Origin: Emiliania huxleyi CCMP1516
Lineage: Eukaryota > Haptophyta > Isochrysidales > Noelaerhabdaceae
DNA length: 64,000 bases
Direction: 5' to 3'
Assembly (NCBI RefSeq): GCF_000372725.1
Contig: NW_005196756.1
Coordinates: 591,783 to 655,782 of the forward strand
How positions within the stretch are numbered: position 1 is the stretch's first letter; every line of letters starts with the position of its first letter. The notes beneath the pieces are model-generated. The model was not told the DNA's origin. It did no database searches and worked only from the letters and a program-made list of their open reading frames with translations. Both the position numbers and the translations under genes were made by a program. Below are positions 41,305 through 52,411 of this stretch, in pieces.

Positions 41305-42347
41305 CGCACGACCGGTAAACGCGACTCGCTCGCGCGCGCGTAAGGTAAAACGTCCCAGCTTTAACGCATGGCAAGGGTGCGCTGATGTATAACCACTGCC
41401 ACCCGGCAGCCCCGGCCTCGCCCACTGGCTACCACTGTCTCGCTACCATGCGTCTATGTGTGTGTTTTTACTACTATACACGCACGCCGCGCACAGCGAC
41501 ATACAAGACTGAGGACAAGTGTCGTGTCGGATCGGCGCGACCGAGCGGGCATTCACACCCCAAGGAAAGGGCTAGTCACACACTGCGCGTGAGTTCTTTG
41601 CCCCCCCAACTGCTGACACATAGCGGAGATCTAGCATGACGCCCCCCAGGCCGTCCCATTTTGATCTCTCGGTCTGTGGGCGCCCGCCCGCCGCCTCTGT
41701 GGCTCTGAGGGGGTCGCCCCCCCTAGTCTGAAAACAAAAACAAGCTCGAAAACAGCCAAAACCAGCCTGCGAGAGAGGCACTGCGCGCCGCTGACCTCAT
41801 GTGGGGATGTGTGCCGACACCAATACTGATCTAAAACCTGGGGAAACCCTTATTGTTCAAACATCAAAAAGCCGACCCTACTGACGTAAGCGCCAGATCC
41901 TTGTTCCTTGCACCCCGAGGCGGCCCTCGGCCCCCCACAGACCAGATCAAAACGGGCAAGGTGGCCTCTGGTCTGTGGGATGGCAGAGGTGGAGAAAAAA
42001 ACACGCGTGCATCACCGTCGCGGAAGCCGAGCGCCTTGCGACGGTGGGAGGGCGCGGTAACTAGTAGGGAAGACGTAGGTAGGTTTGAGTTCACACTCTC
42101 AACAACTCTCCAACAGGAATTCACTGCGTTTGACCAGCATGGCACAGACCAGAAATGTTTTTGTCCACCTCTGCTGGCTGAGCGGTGACGGCAGAATATA
42201 AATAAATAAATAGAGCAGTCATCTCCAGGGAGAGATGGGCGACGCACACGAACACAGAGGGACAGTGCGCACCCCGCCCCGCTCGCAGGGCGTGCATCAC
42301 ACAGGTGGACTGTGTGACTCCTCGGGTTTCTGGGACTCAGAGGTGTG
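41305..42347. other. Intergenic with MITE-A copy and 3' signature
   Basis: Contains the MITE at about 41649-41961. At 42195-42240, TATAAATAAATAAATAGAGC is followed by GGGAGAGATGGG, a 3'-signature match oriented with the AP2 gene. The ORF at 41853-42188 is mostly MITE sequence and is not supported. Confidence 0.55.
41649..41961. mobile_element. MITE-A, solo copy (about 313 bp)
   Basis: The left end GGCCGTCCCATTTTGATCTC...GTCTGTGGG is mirrored at the right by ...CCCACAGACCAGATCAAAAC. The same sequence lies at 52412-53292, interrupted by a second element. Confidence 0.85.
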
Positions 42348-43196
42348 CTAGTCGCTATTCTCCGACAATTCCGACATATCTGACGGGCAGTTCGGGCTCG
42401 AGCGGTCGCGGTCGCGGCCAGCGCGTGAGGCCTGGCTAGGGTTGCCGGGCGAGAGCTCGACCCACGCGCCGGAGCGCGCGTGGTGCTTGAGCAGCCGGGC
42501 GGTCGCCGCAGCCACCTCGAAGGGTAGCTCGTCGAGCCACTCGCCGAATGTGCCCTCGTCCTGCGCCGCAGCGAGGAATTGCTCACCTAAGCCGTACGCG
42601 CGGCAGGCCCGGTAGAGCGCCTCGTTCTGGATCTCCTCCGGCGCCTCGGAGTCGTAGCCGCAAACAGAGGAGCCGGCAGAAGAGGCCCGCTTCGCAGGCG
42701 GCGCGTCAGGCGACGAGGAGCGCGAACGCCGCGGCGGCACACCGTCGCCGCGCGCGGAGAGCGCGTTCCTGTCGACGCGGGGCGCAGCCTTGCGCCGGCC
42801 GCGCTTGGCCGGCCGGATTGTGAGGCTGCCGGCAGGCGGCTGTGCAGCCGCGGCTGCGTACGACTGAGCCGCAGGCGCGGCGGCTGGCGCGGCGGCGGGC
42901 GCGGCGGCGGGCGCGGCGGCGGGCGCGGCGGCGGGCGCGGCGGCGGCGCACGTGCCCGCTCGCTCGCGCTCCGCGCGCTCCAGCTCTCGTGTGTACTCGG
43001 ACTTCAAGTTGATCTGCCCGTCGAGGCTGCCGTCGATGTGCATGGTGAACCGGACGGTGGCCGCGTCGATGTGCTGGGCGTGTCCCATCAGCGAGCTGAT
43101 GAAGGACGCCTCGCGCATCGTCAGCGGCTCGCCGCCCTTCATGCACCGCTCAGCATCGCGGAGGCGGCTAGCACTGTCGCGCTTGAATGCCGGCAT
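42348..43196 (-). CDS. Hypothetical nuclear-type protein, 282 aa
   Basis: A single-exon minus frame from ATG 43196 starts MPAFKRDSASRLRDAERCMK. Features are a conserved-looking N-terminal domain (TVRFTMHIDGSLDGQINLKS), a (APAA)n stretch from GGCGCGGCG repeats near 42880-42950, a basic patch PAKRGRRKAAPR, an acidic helix region, and an Asp/Ser tail PSDMSELSENSD. I recognise no family. It is divergent from the giant regulator with only 76 bases between start codons, so co-regulation is likely. Confidence 0.65.
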   Translation of the reverse strand: MPAFKRDSASRLRDAERCMKGGEPLTMREASFISSLMGHAQHIDAATVRFTMHIDGSLDGQINLKSEYTRELERAERERAGTCAAAAPAAAPAAAPAAAPAAAPAAAPAAQSYAAAAAQPPAGSLTIRPAKRGRRKAAPRVDRNALSARGDGVPPRRSRSSSPDAPPAKRASSAGSSVCGYDSEAPEEIQNEALYRACRAYGLGEQFLAAAQDEGTFGEWLDELPFEVAAATARLLKHHARSGAWVELSPGNPSQASRAGRDRDRSSPNCPSDMSELSENSD

Positions 43197-43272
43197 TCAA
43201 GCGATCTCTAAGAAGAAGAAAATTGTCCGCGGGTTTTCTTCATTTCCTGCTCTTCATTGCCTGTGATTGCAA
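43197..43272. promoter_or_regulatory. 76-bp bidirectional promoter region
   Basis: Only 76 bases separate the ATG of the minus-strand gene from that of the giant plus-strand gene. AGAAGAAGAAAATTG and TTTTCTTCATTTCC are nearly mirror-related about the centre. No TATA box is evident. Confidence 0.6.
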
Positions 43273-43899
43273 ATGACCAACACGGCACAGGCCGACGTCT
43301 CCTGGCAGTCTCTCGCCCACAGCGGCAAGCTTTCGCGGGCGCTCGACAAAGAGGACCTGGCTACGCCCTGGATCAAAAAGCTGCGGGTCCGAAACCTCGA
43401 GCCGTCGCCGGAGCCCTACACTCTTCGCATCGCGATGCCTTGCACTTGCGGCGGCTGCATCGCCGCGCACGAGATGAAGCCGGAGCGCGGCGGTGCGACG
43501 AAGAAGGGACTGGTGATGGTTTGGGACGAGACGAAGCAGACGTGCAAGCTCGACGCCGACCAGCTCTCCGCTGTCGTTGCGGCCCTGGCGCCGGCTGGCT
43601 CGGCGGCCGCGTCGAGCGAGGAGCCTCCGCCGCCCGTCGGCAGCACGGCTGCAGAGGTTGTTGGCCCGCCGGTCCCAGAGGAGACGGCGGCAGCGGTGGC
43701 GACGGCCACGGCGGGGCAGGCTGCGGAGGAGGAGTCGGCGGCGGCTGCGGTGCGGATGGCTGAGGAGGAGGCGGCAGCGGAGGCGACGGCGGCGGCTCGG
43801 ATGGATGAGGAGGCGGCGGCGGAGGCGGCGGCGGCGGCGGCGGCGGCAGCTCTGCTCGAGACGGCATGGGAGGTGGCCTCCGGCGAGGGCGAGGGCGAG

Positions 43900-43930
<31 letters not shown>

Positions 43931-44799
43931 GCGAGGGCGAGGGCGAGGCGACCTTCGACGCGTCGCCCGTGCAGGAGGAGGCGGAGGGCGGCCCCGCCTC
44001 GCAGATGGATTCGTCGCGCAAGAACAAGCCGCAACGTTGCTCAGTTTGCGGCGGCATCGGCCACAAGTCGCCCTCCTGCCAGCAAACGGTGAGCTTGCTC
44101 GCCGCTCTCAGCACCGCTCTCCGCTACGCGCGCCATCGCAGAACCCTCATTGCACCGCCCTGTACCCTCCGCAGACCACCTACGGGACATCCACAGGGGC
44201 TCCTGCGGGGTACATGCCGGGCAGGCAGCCGCAGCCGCAGCTGCCAAGCGTCGAGGTGCCCTCTGCGTCGGCGGTCGCCATACCGACACCTCTTGGGTCC
44301 TATGTGCCGGGCCCCGCCCCGCCCGCCGAGCTGGGGGCTGGCCTGGCGGCGTTGCCAGTTGCGGTTGCAGTCGTCGCGGATAGCAGCGAGGCGTCACCAA
44401 TCAGCCCCTCAGCCGCTGCTTCTTCTGCGCTCATGCCCACGGTGGCTGCCGGCGAGGCGTCTGTGCCTTCCTCAGCAGTGCAGGAGGGGCTTGTGCCCGC
44501 AGCGCCGCCGCGGCAGGCACCGCTCGCGGCTGAGGCGGAGGGCTTGCGTTTGCACCTCTCAAGCCGCAGCAGTACCGACAATCCGCTGCCGGCTGGGCGT
44601 CCCAGGGAGCACAGGCGGCGATGTGGGAGTTGCCCGGCCTGCCGCTCGCCCGATTGCGGCCAATGTCGGGAGTGTCACGACAAGGCCAAGTTCGGCGGCC
44701 CAAGGGTACGCAAGCAGATCTGCCGCGCCCGCATCTGCCCGTACAAGGCAGCAGGGACGGCGGCGACGGCGACGGCGGCAGCGGCAGAGGTGGAGCGGC

Positions 44800-44839
<40 letters not shown>

Positions 44840-47800
44840 AGCGGCAGAGGTGGAGCGGCGGGCGGCGGCGGCGGCTTCAGAGGTCGAGGCGGCGGCGGCA
44901 GCCCTCTGCTGTGATGGGGTCGAGGCTTTAGGCGGCGGCGGCGGCAGCGTGGAGGCGACTGGCGGTGGCATGGCTGGTGCGGAGGATATGGCCCGGCTCG
45001 GACCGGCCTCGGCTCAAACAGGGTGCGCCACACGGCTGCGCGCTCGCGTTCCCCCCGCGCCTCCCGGGCCGCCTCCCGCGCCTCCCGCGCCTCCATCACC
45101 GCGACCCCCCCCCCCCGTGTGCTGCGCGCACATCAAAACTGACCGTCGGGTCGTCCCCGCGTCGCGCAGCCTCATGGTTACCGCCACCAATGTTGACAAG
45201 TCCACGAAATGGATCGTCCAGCCCGCCGCGCTGGCGGTGCTGGAGCAGGTCTTCGCCATGGACCGCTTCCCGACGCGCCAGCTTCGCGCCAGCCTCGCCA
45301 CCGATCTCGCCGTCAACCCGCGGCAGGTGCAATTAGCGCCCCCTCCCCGACCCCTTGCGCCCGCGCCCATCCCCCACCCTCAACCCCCACCCCGCTCGCG
45401 AAGGTCGAAGTATGGTTCCAAAACCGCCGCCAAAAGATGAAGAAGGAGGAGGCTCGTGCGGCCGCGGAATGGAGCACGGCGGTCGCGGAATGGAGCACGG
45501 CGGCGGCGGCGGCGGCGGCGACGACAGCGGCAGCGGCCTCGCCTCCAGCGGCTGCGCGCCCCACGCTCGAGATCCCCGAGGGCGTGCTCTCCGGCCAGAA
45601 GGACCGCCACCGCTGTGCGAGGCAGCAGATGTGGCGGGGAGGCCCGGTATGACTCACCGTTCCGCTTGCCTGCCACCGCCGCAGGTCGTGGATGGCGCCT
45701 TCTTCGACGTCACCGTCCCTGCCGACTTGCCCGCCAGCCGCAAGGTCCACGTCGCAATGCCGACCGAGCAGCCCGCCGAGCAGGCAGCGCTGTCCCAAGC
45801 GGCAAGGTTCACTTCTCGCATCCGTGACGTCGCCGCGTTAGTCCTTGCCCGCCACGGCCCGCTGAGCAAGGAGCAGCTCCTCGGATGCTTGCAGCAGTTC
45901 GTGCAGCAGGCGGGCGAGGAGCTGAAGCCGCTGGCCACGAGCTTGCGCGAGCTGCTGGACAGCGCGGAGCCGTCCTCGCGCCTTGGCAACCTGTTGTGCA
46001 ACAACCGCGCGTATCAGGGCGACGAGGCGACGCAGCCGGCGGATGCGAGTCGGCGTACGCCGTGGTTCAAGTCGAGTCGGGTCGGTTCTGGCGTGTCGTG
46101 GTCGTTCGAGCCGCTCGGCTTGGATCGGGCGCGCCCCTGCGACAGCGCCGGGATCCTGCTCGAGGCCCGGCAGAGGGTGGGGCCGGAGTGCGAGCGCGTG
46201 CTGGCGGGGATCAGCCCTCCATCCCTCCTGGCGCGTGCCCCAGCGCGTACCCCGGCACCGCTCGTGACAGAGGCGGAGGGTTTGCGGCTGCACCTCTCCA
46301 GCAGCAACAGCACCGGCTACAAGGGCGTGTACAAGGATGGCTCGCGCTTCGGGACGCAGCACCGCGTGGACGGCAAGTCCAGACACATCGGCACCTTCGG
46401 CACGGCGGTGGAGGCGGCGGTGGCGTACGCGAGGGCGGTCGGCCAGGCTCCTGCCCAGGGGCCGGAGTGCGAGCGCGTGCTGGCGGGGATCAGTCCTCCA
46501 GCCGTCCCGGTGCGTGCCCCAGCGCTCGTGACAGAGGCGGAGGGTTTGCGGCTGCACCTCTCCAGCAGCAACGCCACCGGCTACAAGGGCGTGTACAAGG
46601 ATGGCTCGCGCTTCGGGACGCAGCACCGCGTGGACGGCAAGTCCAGACACATCGGCACCTTCGGCACGGCGGTGGAGGCGGCGGTGGCGTACGCGAGGGC
46701 GGTCGGCCAGGCTCCTGCCCAGGGGCCGGAGTGCGAGCGCGTGCTGGCGGGGATCAGTCCTCCAGCCGTCCCGGTGCGTGCCCCAGCGCTCGTGACAGAG
46801 GCGGAGGGTTTGCGGCTGCACCTCTCCAGCAGCAACGCCACCGGCTACAAGGGCGTGTACAAGGATGGCTCGCGCTTCGGGACGCAGCACCGCGTGGACG
46901 GCAAGTCCAGACACATCGGCACCTTCGGCACGGCGGTGGAGGCGGCGGTGGCGTACGCGCGGGCGGTCGGCGAGGCTCCTGCCCAGGGTTCATCTGCCGC
47001 CGGCAGCGAGGCGCTCGACTCGGACGACGGCGACGGCGAGGACGAGGAGGGCGAGGCCCGCTGCTTGTGGGTCGCCTGCGACCGGTGCGACAGGTGGCGG
47101 CGGCTGCCCGCCGAGACGCCCCGCCCGCTCCCTGCCGAGTGGTTCTGCTGGATGCACCCGGACCCGGCTCGCCGGCAGTGCGAGGCGCCGGAGGATGAGT
47201 GGGAGGAGGATTCGGTGGCGGCGGACGCGGCGGAGGATGGCTTGGAGGAGGGTGCGGGAGCGGCAGAGGCGGCGGCGGAGCCGATGGACGAGGAGGACGA
47301 GGCGGGTGGCGAGGCCTACTGGGTGGACGCGGAGGTGGATGAGGAGGCTACGGATGAGGAGGCTACGGATGAGGAGGCCGAGGCGGCAGACGGCGACGTT
47401 GTGGCTGCGGAGGCGGCAGGAGCGGCGGAGGCGGAGGGGGCGGAGGGGGCGGCGGGGGCGGCGGCGGCGGCGGGGGCGGCGGCGGGGGCGGCGGCGGCGG
47501 CGGCGGCGGGGGCGGCGGGGGTGGCGGACGCTCCGCACAAGCGGGTCCGCATGGCCAAGCGTCCATACGAGCCGCCGGAAGGGCCGCCGCCAAAGCGGCG
47601 CTCGGATGCGGCGCGTGGCCCTCCGTCCTCGGCCTCCCTCTCCTCCTCCTCCTCCTCCGCCGCCGCCGCCGCCGCCGAGAGCGCGCCGCCCCACGCGCCC
47701 GCCGAGGCCGCGGTCTTGCTCTGTGGCAACACGCACGAGTGCAACGGCGGCGCCTTTGGCTGCATTCTGCCGGCAGGCCACGGCGGGCCGCACGACTTCA

Positions 47801-49195
47801 CGCTGCCGGCCAAGCGGGCTCGCTGCGAGAAGCGCCCGTTCGACCCGGCGGACGTCATGGCGGCTGCCGCGCTCGGGTCGCAGGGCAGGCTGCAGTCGCC
47901 GGAGCTTGGGGCGGCAGAGGCGGCGCTTCTCGCAAAGCTGCTGGCGGTGGCGGCGCGCTTGAAGGACGAGGGCTCGCCTGAGGCGACGGTGCACGTCGAT
48001 GGCCAGTGGGTGAGGACGAGCTGCGGGGAGGCGGTCGGTACTTTGGGGTTGCTCTCACTCTCCTTCCTCCTCTCTGCAGGCGGTGCACTGGAGGCCGCGG
48101 GCTACTCAGGCCACCTTTGCGGGCGACTACTACGCCTTCCGCCTCGCCGAGCCCGCCCGCCACTACCGCTCGCGTATCGAGCTGATCAAGGCGCTGGAGG
48201 CGGGGCTGACATTGTGGGCCCTTGCCGCCTCACTTCTTCGGCAGGTCGTGGTCTTGTTCTGTCAGGCGCTCTCCGACTCGAGCGTTCCGCCCCTCGCGCC
48301 GCCCGTGCAGCCCGCTCCGCCGCCCGCGCCGCCCGCCTTCCAGACCGCCGCCCACGCCGCCCACGCCACCCACGCCGCCCCCGCCGCCCCCGCCGCCCCC
48401 GCCGCCACTTGCTGCGAGTGCGGCACTTTGCTCGACGACGAGGCGGGCGAGGTGATGGCGCCCTCCGTCGGGTGCGACGCCGGTGGCTGCTCGCGCTGGG
48501 CTTGCCTGGCGTGCGCCGGCTTCAGGAGCGAGGCGGAGGCGGGGCGCAAGACGTGGTTCTGCACGCTTCACGCGCCGGCAGTGGCGGTGGTGGCGGAGGC
48601 GGAGGGCTTGCGCTTGCTCCTCTCCAGCAGCAGCAGCACCGGCTACAGGGGCGTATCGAAGAATTCTGGCGGCTTCCGAGCGCAGCGCAAGGTGGACGGA
48701 AAGACTGTCTCCCTCGGCACCTTCCGCACGGCGGTGGAGGCTGCGGTGGCGTACGCGCGGGCGGTCGGCGAGGAGGGGCCGGCGCCACCGCCGCGCCCCG
48801 CGAAGCGCCCGCGCGAGTCTGCCGCTGCGCCCGCGCTAGAGCCCACCGCCCCTTCTTCCGCTCCCGCCGCCGCCGCCGCCGCCGCCTCCTCCTCCTTTGC
48901 CCCGCCCGCGCCATCCCTGCCTCCGAGCCGCTTGTTCGAGCTCCTGCCCGACGGGCGCACCGTCCACAAGGAGGCGCCTCCCGACAATGGCGGCATGGTG
49001 GCCGTCGCCGAGGCGCTCGGGCGCATCGGGCTGCAGTCCTACACCGCCGCGTTTGACTCCGAGGGCTTCGACGACATCGAGTTTCTGCTCGGGCTGGACA
49101 GCGCCGAGCGGGCCGCCGTGGCGACGGCGACGGGCATGGATGCGAAACCGGGGCACGCGGGGAAGTGGGTCAAGTTCGGCTTCGGGAAGCCCTGA
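43273..49195 (+). CDS. Giant multidomain regulator: CCHC-CXXC-homeodomain-AP2x3-CW-PHD-AP2-SAM
   Basis: Exons 43273-44088, 44175-45326, 45404-45646, 45685-48030 and 48080-49195 keep one frame for about 1,890 residues. In order: a (GE)n tract; zinc knuckle CSVCGGIGHKSPSC (about 257-270); CXXC finger RRRCGSCPACRSPDCGQC...KFGG (about 418-462), the fold that binds unmethylated CpG; and homeodomain with VWFQNRRQKMKKE (about 614-675) split by an intron before helix 3. Then three near-identical AP2 repeats GYKGVYKDGSRFGTQHRVDG (about 932-1166); a CW zinc finger WVACDRCDRWRRLP...WFCWMHPD (about 1194-1243), an H3K4me reader elsewhere; and an acidic and Cys/His segment. A PHD-like finger CCECGTLLDDEAGE (about 1630-1685), a fourth AP2 and a C-terminal SAM-like domain close it. 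It should act on chromatin. The intron at 45647-45684 is only 38 bases. Whether one transcript spans all exons is inferred. Confidence 0.75.
43891..43950 (+). repeat. (GAGGGC)n coding repeat
   Basis: About ten GAGGGC hexamers, one changed to GAAGGC, encode a Gly-Glu repeat in exon 1 of the giant regulator. Confidence 0.95.
46185..46976 (+). repeat. 264-bp coding unit, three tandem copies (AP2 domain)
   Basis: AP2-coding segments begin at 46269, 46533 and 46797, exactly 264 bases apart, with the linker GPECERVLAGISPP in each unit. Copies two and three look identical at DNA level and copy one differs mainly in the linker. This points to recent duplication or gene conversion. Confidence 0.95.
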
Positions 49196-50066
49196 CACAC
49201 ACCTATACGCGTTCGCTGGCGTGCCTCCCTTGAGCTTTGACATTCGATTTGTGTTGTTTGTTCTGACTGAGCCGGCGTTCTCTCATGTCTCTGTGTATCT
49301 AGCTCGGTTCGTGTCATGTCGTGTCATGCGACACGTGCCGGTGGGTGTTTGCTTTGTCTGTGGAAGGACAGTAAAAGAATAAGAAAGAAAAGAATTTAAA
49401 CAAAACAACGGGGAAGGCGCTCTCAAAGAAAGAAGCAGACAACCCAAGGGAGGGATGGCGCCGGAGAGGACGAGAGCTCGCACGAATTCTTGTTGTCACG
49501 AAGCTGCCGAGCCCAAGTCACTGTCAGTGCGATTTCTTGTTGGCTTCTAAAAATCTCTCGACACTGGGCACGACATTCTGGAGCGACACACAGACACACA
49601 CAAACTCACAAGACCAGCCAGTTGGGCTGCCACACATCCCGAGTGAGCGTACGGCACTACGCTACTCGGGGCCACGTCCCCTTCTCACCCCCCCCCCCCC
49701 ACACACACTCACTCACACACACACACTCCTAAAGGTCCTGCTGAACAAGCTCCTCTTGTAGCTCGATCGGTCACACCGCCATCGCCGTTGGGGAGAGAGG
49801 GGACGATACTGCCTCAGCAGCGTGCACCTCGATCCTGCACCGTGTTTGTTATGACCCCCCCCAATGAACACACCAGTGAGGGAGGGCGAGACGATCGAGG
49901 GGTCCCGTACCATGCGGAATCGACCCTATCCAGTGCTCAAGTGCTCAAAGGTGCTGTCGGCGAATAAATGACAACCGCGATCAGGAACGCTTCGCAAGGT
50001 CGTCTCTGGGCAAGGTGGCGTGCCATCGACATCGCGCGTCTCACTTGACACCAACCTTCTTCGGCC
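49196..50066. other. Intergenic: 3' signature and ParA promoter region
   Basis: At 49370-49465, AGTAAAAGAATAAGAAAGAA through CAGACAACCCAAGGGAGGGA and TGGCGCC form the 3' signature of the giant gene. A C-run and (CA)n lie at 49690-49725. GCGGAATCGACC at 49915, shared with 22890, is 150 bases before the ParA start. No gene seen. Confidence 0.55.
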
Positions 50067-51544
50067 ATGAACAACGTCGAGCTCGACCACAAGTTCATCT
50101 TCACCGCTCCCAGCAACAAGCTCGACAAAATCGAGACAAAGCGGAAGGGACTCGTCAACCAGGGCCGAGCCGTTCCGCCGGCTGAGGCGCCGACACTCAC
50201 ATCGTTTTTGACCACCACCAAGAAGACCAAGATCATCGCGATGTATAACTTCAAGGGAGGTGTCGGTAAGACGACGCTGGCTGTCAACACGGCGGCAGCG
50301 CTCGCGCAAGATGGCAAGCGCGTCCTCATGGTGGACGCCGATGCACAGACGAACCTGACGTCGTTCCTGATGCCGCCTGTTACCTCAACCGGCGACGACG
50401 AGGACTCAAGCGGACCAGCGCCAGCGAACGGCCAGGCCCTCTTTGACAAGTCCGACCGCGTCAAGGCTAAGGCTATTAACGACGCACCCGACGTCAGGAT
50501 GTTTGACAAGTCGATCTTTACCATCAACTCGATCGACGACATCCACCAGGCCCTCGCCGGCCCTTTCCAAGAGAACGACGCGGCGCTCACGCCACCGGAG
50601 AAGTACTTTCAGCCGCTGCCAGACACGTTTGGAGACAGGCTCCTTCTGATCCCCGGCTCGCCGCACTTGTTCGACTACGACGGCGACATCTCAAAGTCTG
50701 CGAACGGCAGCGACGAGATTATGAAGCACACCGCCTTCGGCAACCTGATGCGGATGGCCGCCTACGCCACCGACGCAGACTACGTCATCATCGACCTCGG
50801 CCCCTCCTCGTCTTACCTCAACAAGGTCATCCTGATGTCGTGCGACTACATTCTGCCGCCGATGTTTCCCGACTTCTTCTCGCTCTCATCCTTGCACTCG
50901 CTGCTGCACGTGATGCTGCCAAGCACCATCAGTGTGCTGAAGGAACTGAAGAAGAAGCGCGACGATAAGTACGACGTCGCAGCCGACAAGGCCCTCTCCA
51001 AGATCAAGGCCTTCGGCTACACCTACACGGACAAAAAAGGGCCAACGGTCTTGCCCTTCCTGGTGACCAACTATCGCAAGAAAGGCAGCGCCGTCGTCGG
51101 CGCCCCCTTCTCCCCACAAACCAGCTCGCCAGCGCAAGTCGACCCGAGCGAGGACACCTTCGGGCCCGAGTGGGTGACCAACGGACCAGGCAAGTTCATC
51201 GCCTCGATGCGCGAGCTGGTCAAGAATTTCCAGACCAAGACCGACTTGAAGCCAGCCAAGGATGTCAAGGAGTTGCTGAAGGCCGACGCCGACGGAGAGA
51301 TGATCATCCCCATCCTTCGCTCGCTGCCAAAGCTGATGGCAGAGTCGCAGGAGACGGGCGTCCCGGCAGTCACGATGACACGCGATTGGTGGGTGAACAC
51401 GGTCAAGCCGCAGATGGATTGGTGCGCGACGGGCTCGCGAAATCGTTCCCGAACAATCTCGAGCTGAACCAGCTAGTGGCGGACCACATCTACACCAAGG
51501 CTCGCATGAAGATGCTCGTCACTTTCTTGGAGAGCCTCGCTTGA
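50067..51544 (+). CDS. ParA/MinD-like P-loop ATPase
   Basis: ATG 50067 opens MNNVELDHKFIFTAPSNKLD. MYNFKGGVGKTTLAVNTAAA near residue 58 is the deviant Walker A of ParA/MinD/Soj ATPases; VLMVDADAQTNLT and YVIIDLGPSSS are the switch and Walker B regions. Bacterial relatives segregate DNA or position proteins. In algae such genes can be nuclear, of bacterial or plastid origin. No transit peptide is obvious. The frame ends at 51467, but clear homologous-looking sequence continues one base shifted from about 51415 (DGLAKSFPNNLELNQLVADH) to TGA 51542-51544, so a single-base indel is likely. No introns. Its codon use is less extreme in GC than neighbouring genes, in keeping with transfer. Confidence 0.75.
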
Positions 51545-51798
51545 ATGCCATCGAGTCGGGTAGAGCTCAGGTGCACCGGTTCCCACCGAGTGAGTCAGCT
51601 AGATCACCACCGTCACTGCCCACCGTCGTGGAGTTTTCTCGCCCAGAGAGTGCTCGAGTCCAAAGCGCAACGGAGAGAGCCGAGACCCCGGAGAGCCGAA
51701 TAGCAAATTTGATGATAATGTGTAATAATATGAATAACAATGGCACGTCTGAAGTCTGCCGCGAGCAAAAATTCTTCTTCGCCCTCCGGTGGGACAAA

Positions 51799-52060
51799 AT
51801 GGCGTCGAGCGTCGCGGCGTCGAGCGTGGCGGCGTCGAGCGCCTCCGCGATGACGGACGACGAGAAGACGGCGGAGGAGCTGCTGCTCGCGATGGGCGAC
51901 TACACGCCCGCGATTCCTGAGGAGGTGACCGCGCACTTCTTGGCGCAGTCGGGCTTCCAGGCGACGGACGAGCGCTTGTGCGGCTTGTGTCGCTCGCGAC
52001 GCACAAGTTTGTGGCTGACCTCACAAACGACGCCCTGCACTGCAAGGCTTCCTGGTCGCT
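51799..52060 (+). pseudogene. TAF10: TAF10-like TFIID/SAGA subunit, broken or truncated
   Basis: ATG 51799 starts MASSVAASSVAASSASAMTD. LLLAMGDYTPAIPEEVTAHF, then LAQSGFQATDERL is the start of the TAF10 histone fold. The next helix, RLVSLATHKFVADLTNDALH, is in another frame, one base apart near 51978. The C-terminal helix of TAF10 is not found before the MITE at 52412, so the copy is either 3'-truncated or continues through unrecognised introns. TAF10 scaffolds TFIID and SAGA. Confidence 0.65.
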
Positions 52061-52411
52061 CCTCGCCCACGCCCCCACACGCACCTCGGCATGGCATGGA
52101 CATGGACCAAGTGTAGACCGCACGATGCGCACGCGTCGATCCCGCCGCTCCTCCTCCTCTCTCTCCAACACCCGGGCCGGCCCCTCCTAGGGCCCCTCCA
52201 GCGGGTGGACCGTGGTGACTCGCGAATCGCACTGACAGAAAAAGAAATCAAAAGCGCGCCCCCGCCCTCCCGCCTCTGCACGTCAGCGACAGCTCGACAG
52301 TGCCGGACCTCGTACGCTCGTACACTTTACGAGCTCCAAAATGTCACAAGTGCTCCAAAAGGGGAAAGGGCATTTGCGTATAAGCTGCTAAAATCAGACT
52401 GACGCCCCCCA

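Noticed and set aside
45885-47198. Gly/Arg-rich frames overlapping the AP2 array on both strands
   Set aside because: They are shadow frames of the AP2/CW coding sequence and repeat with its 264-base period.
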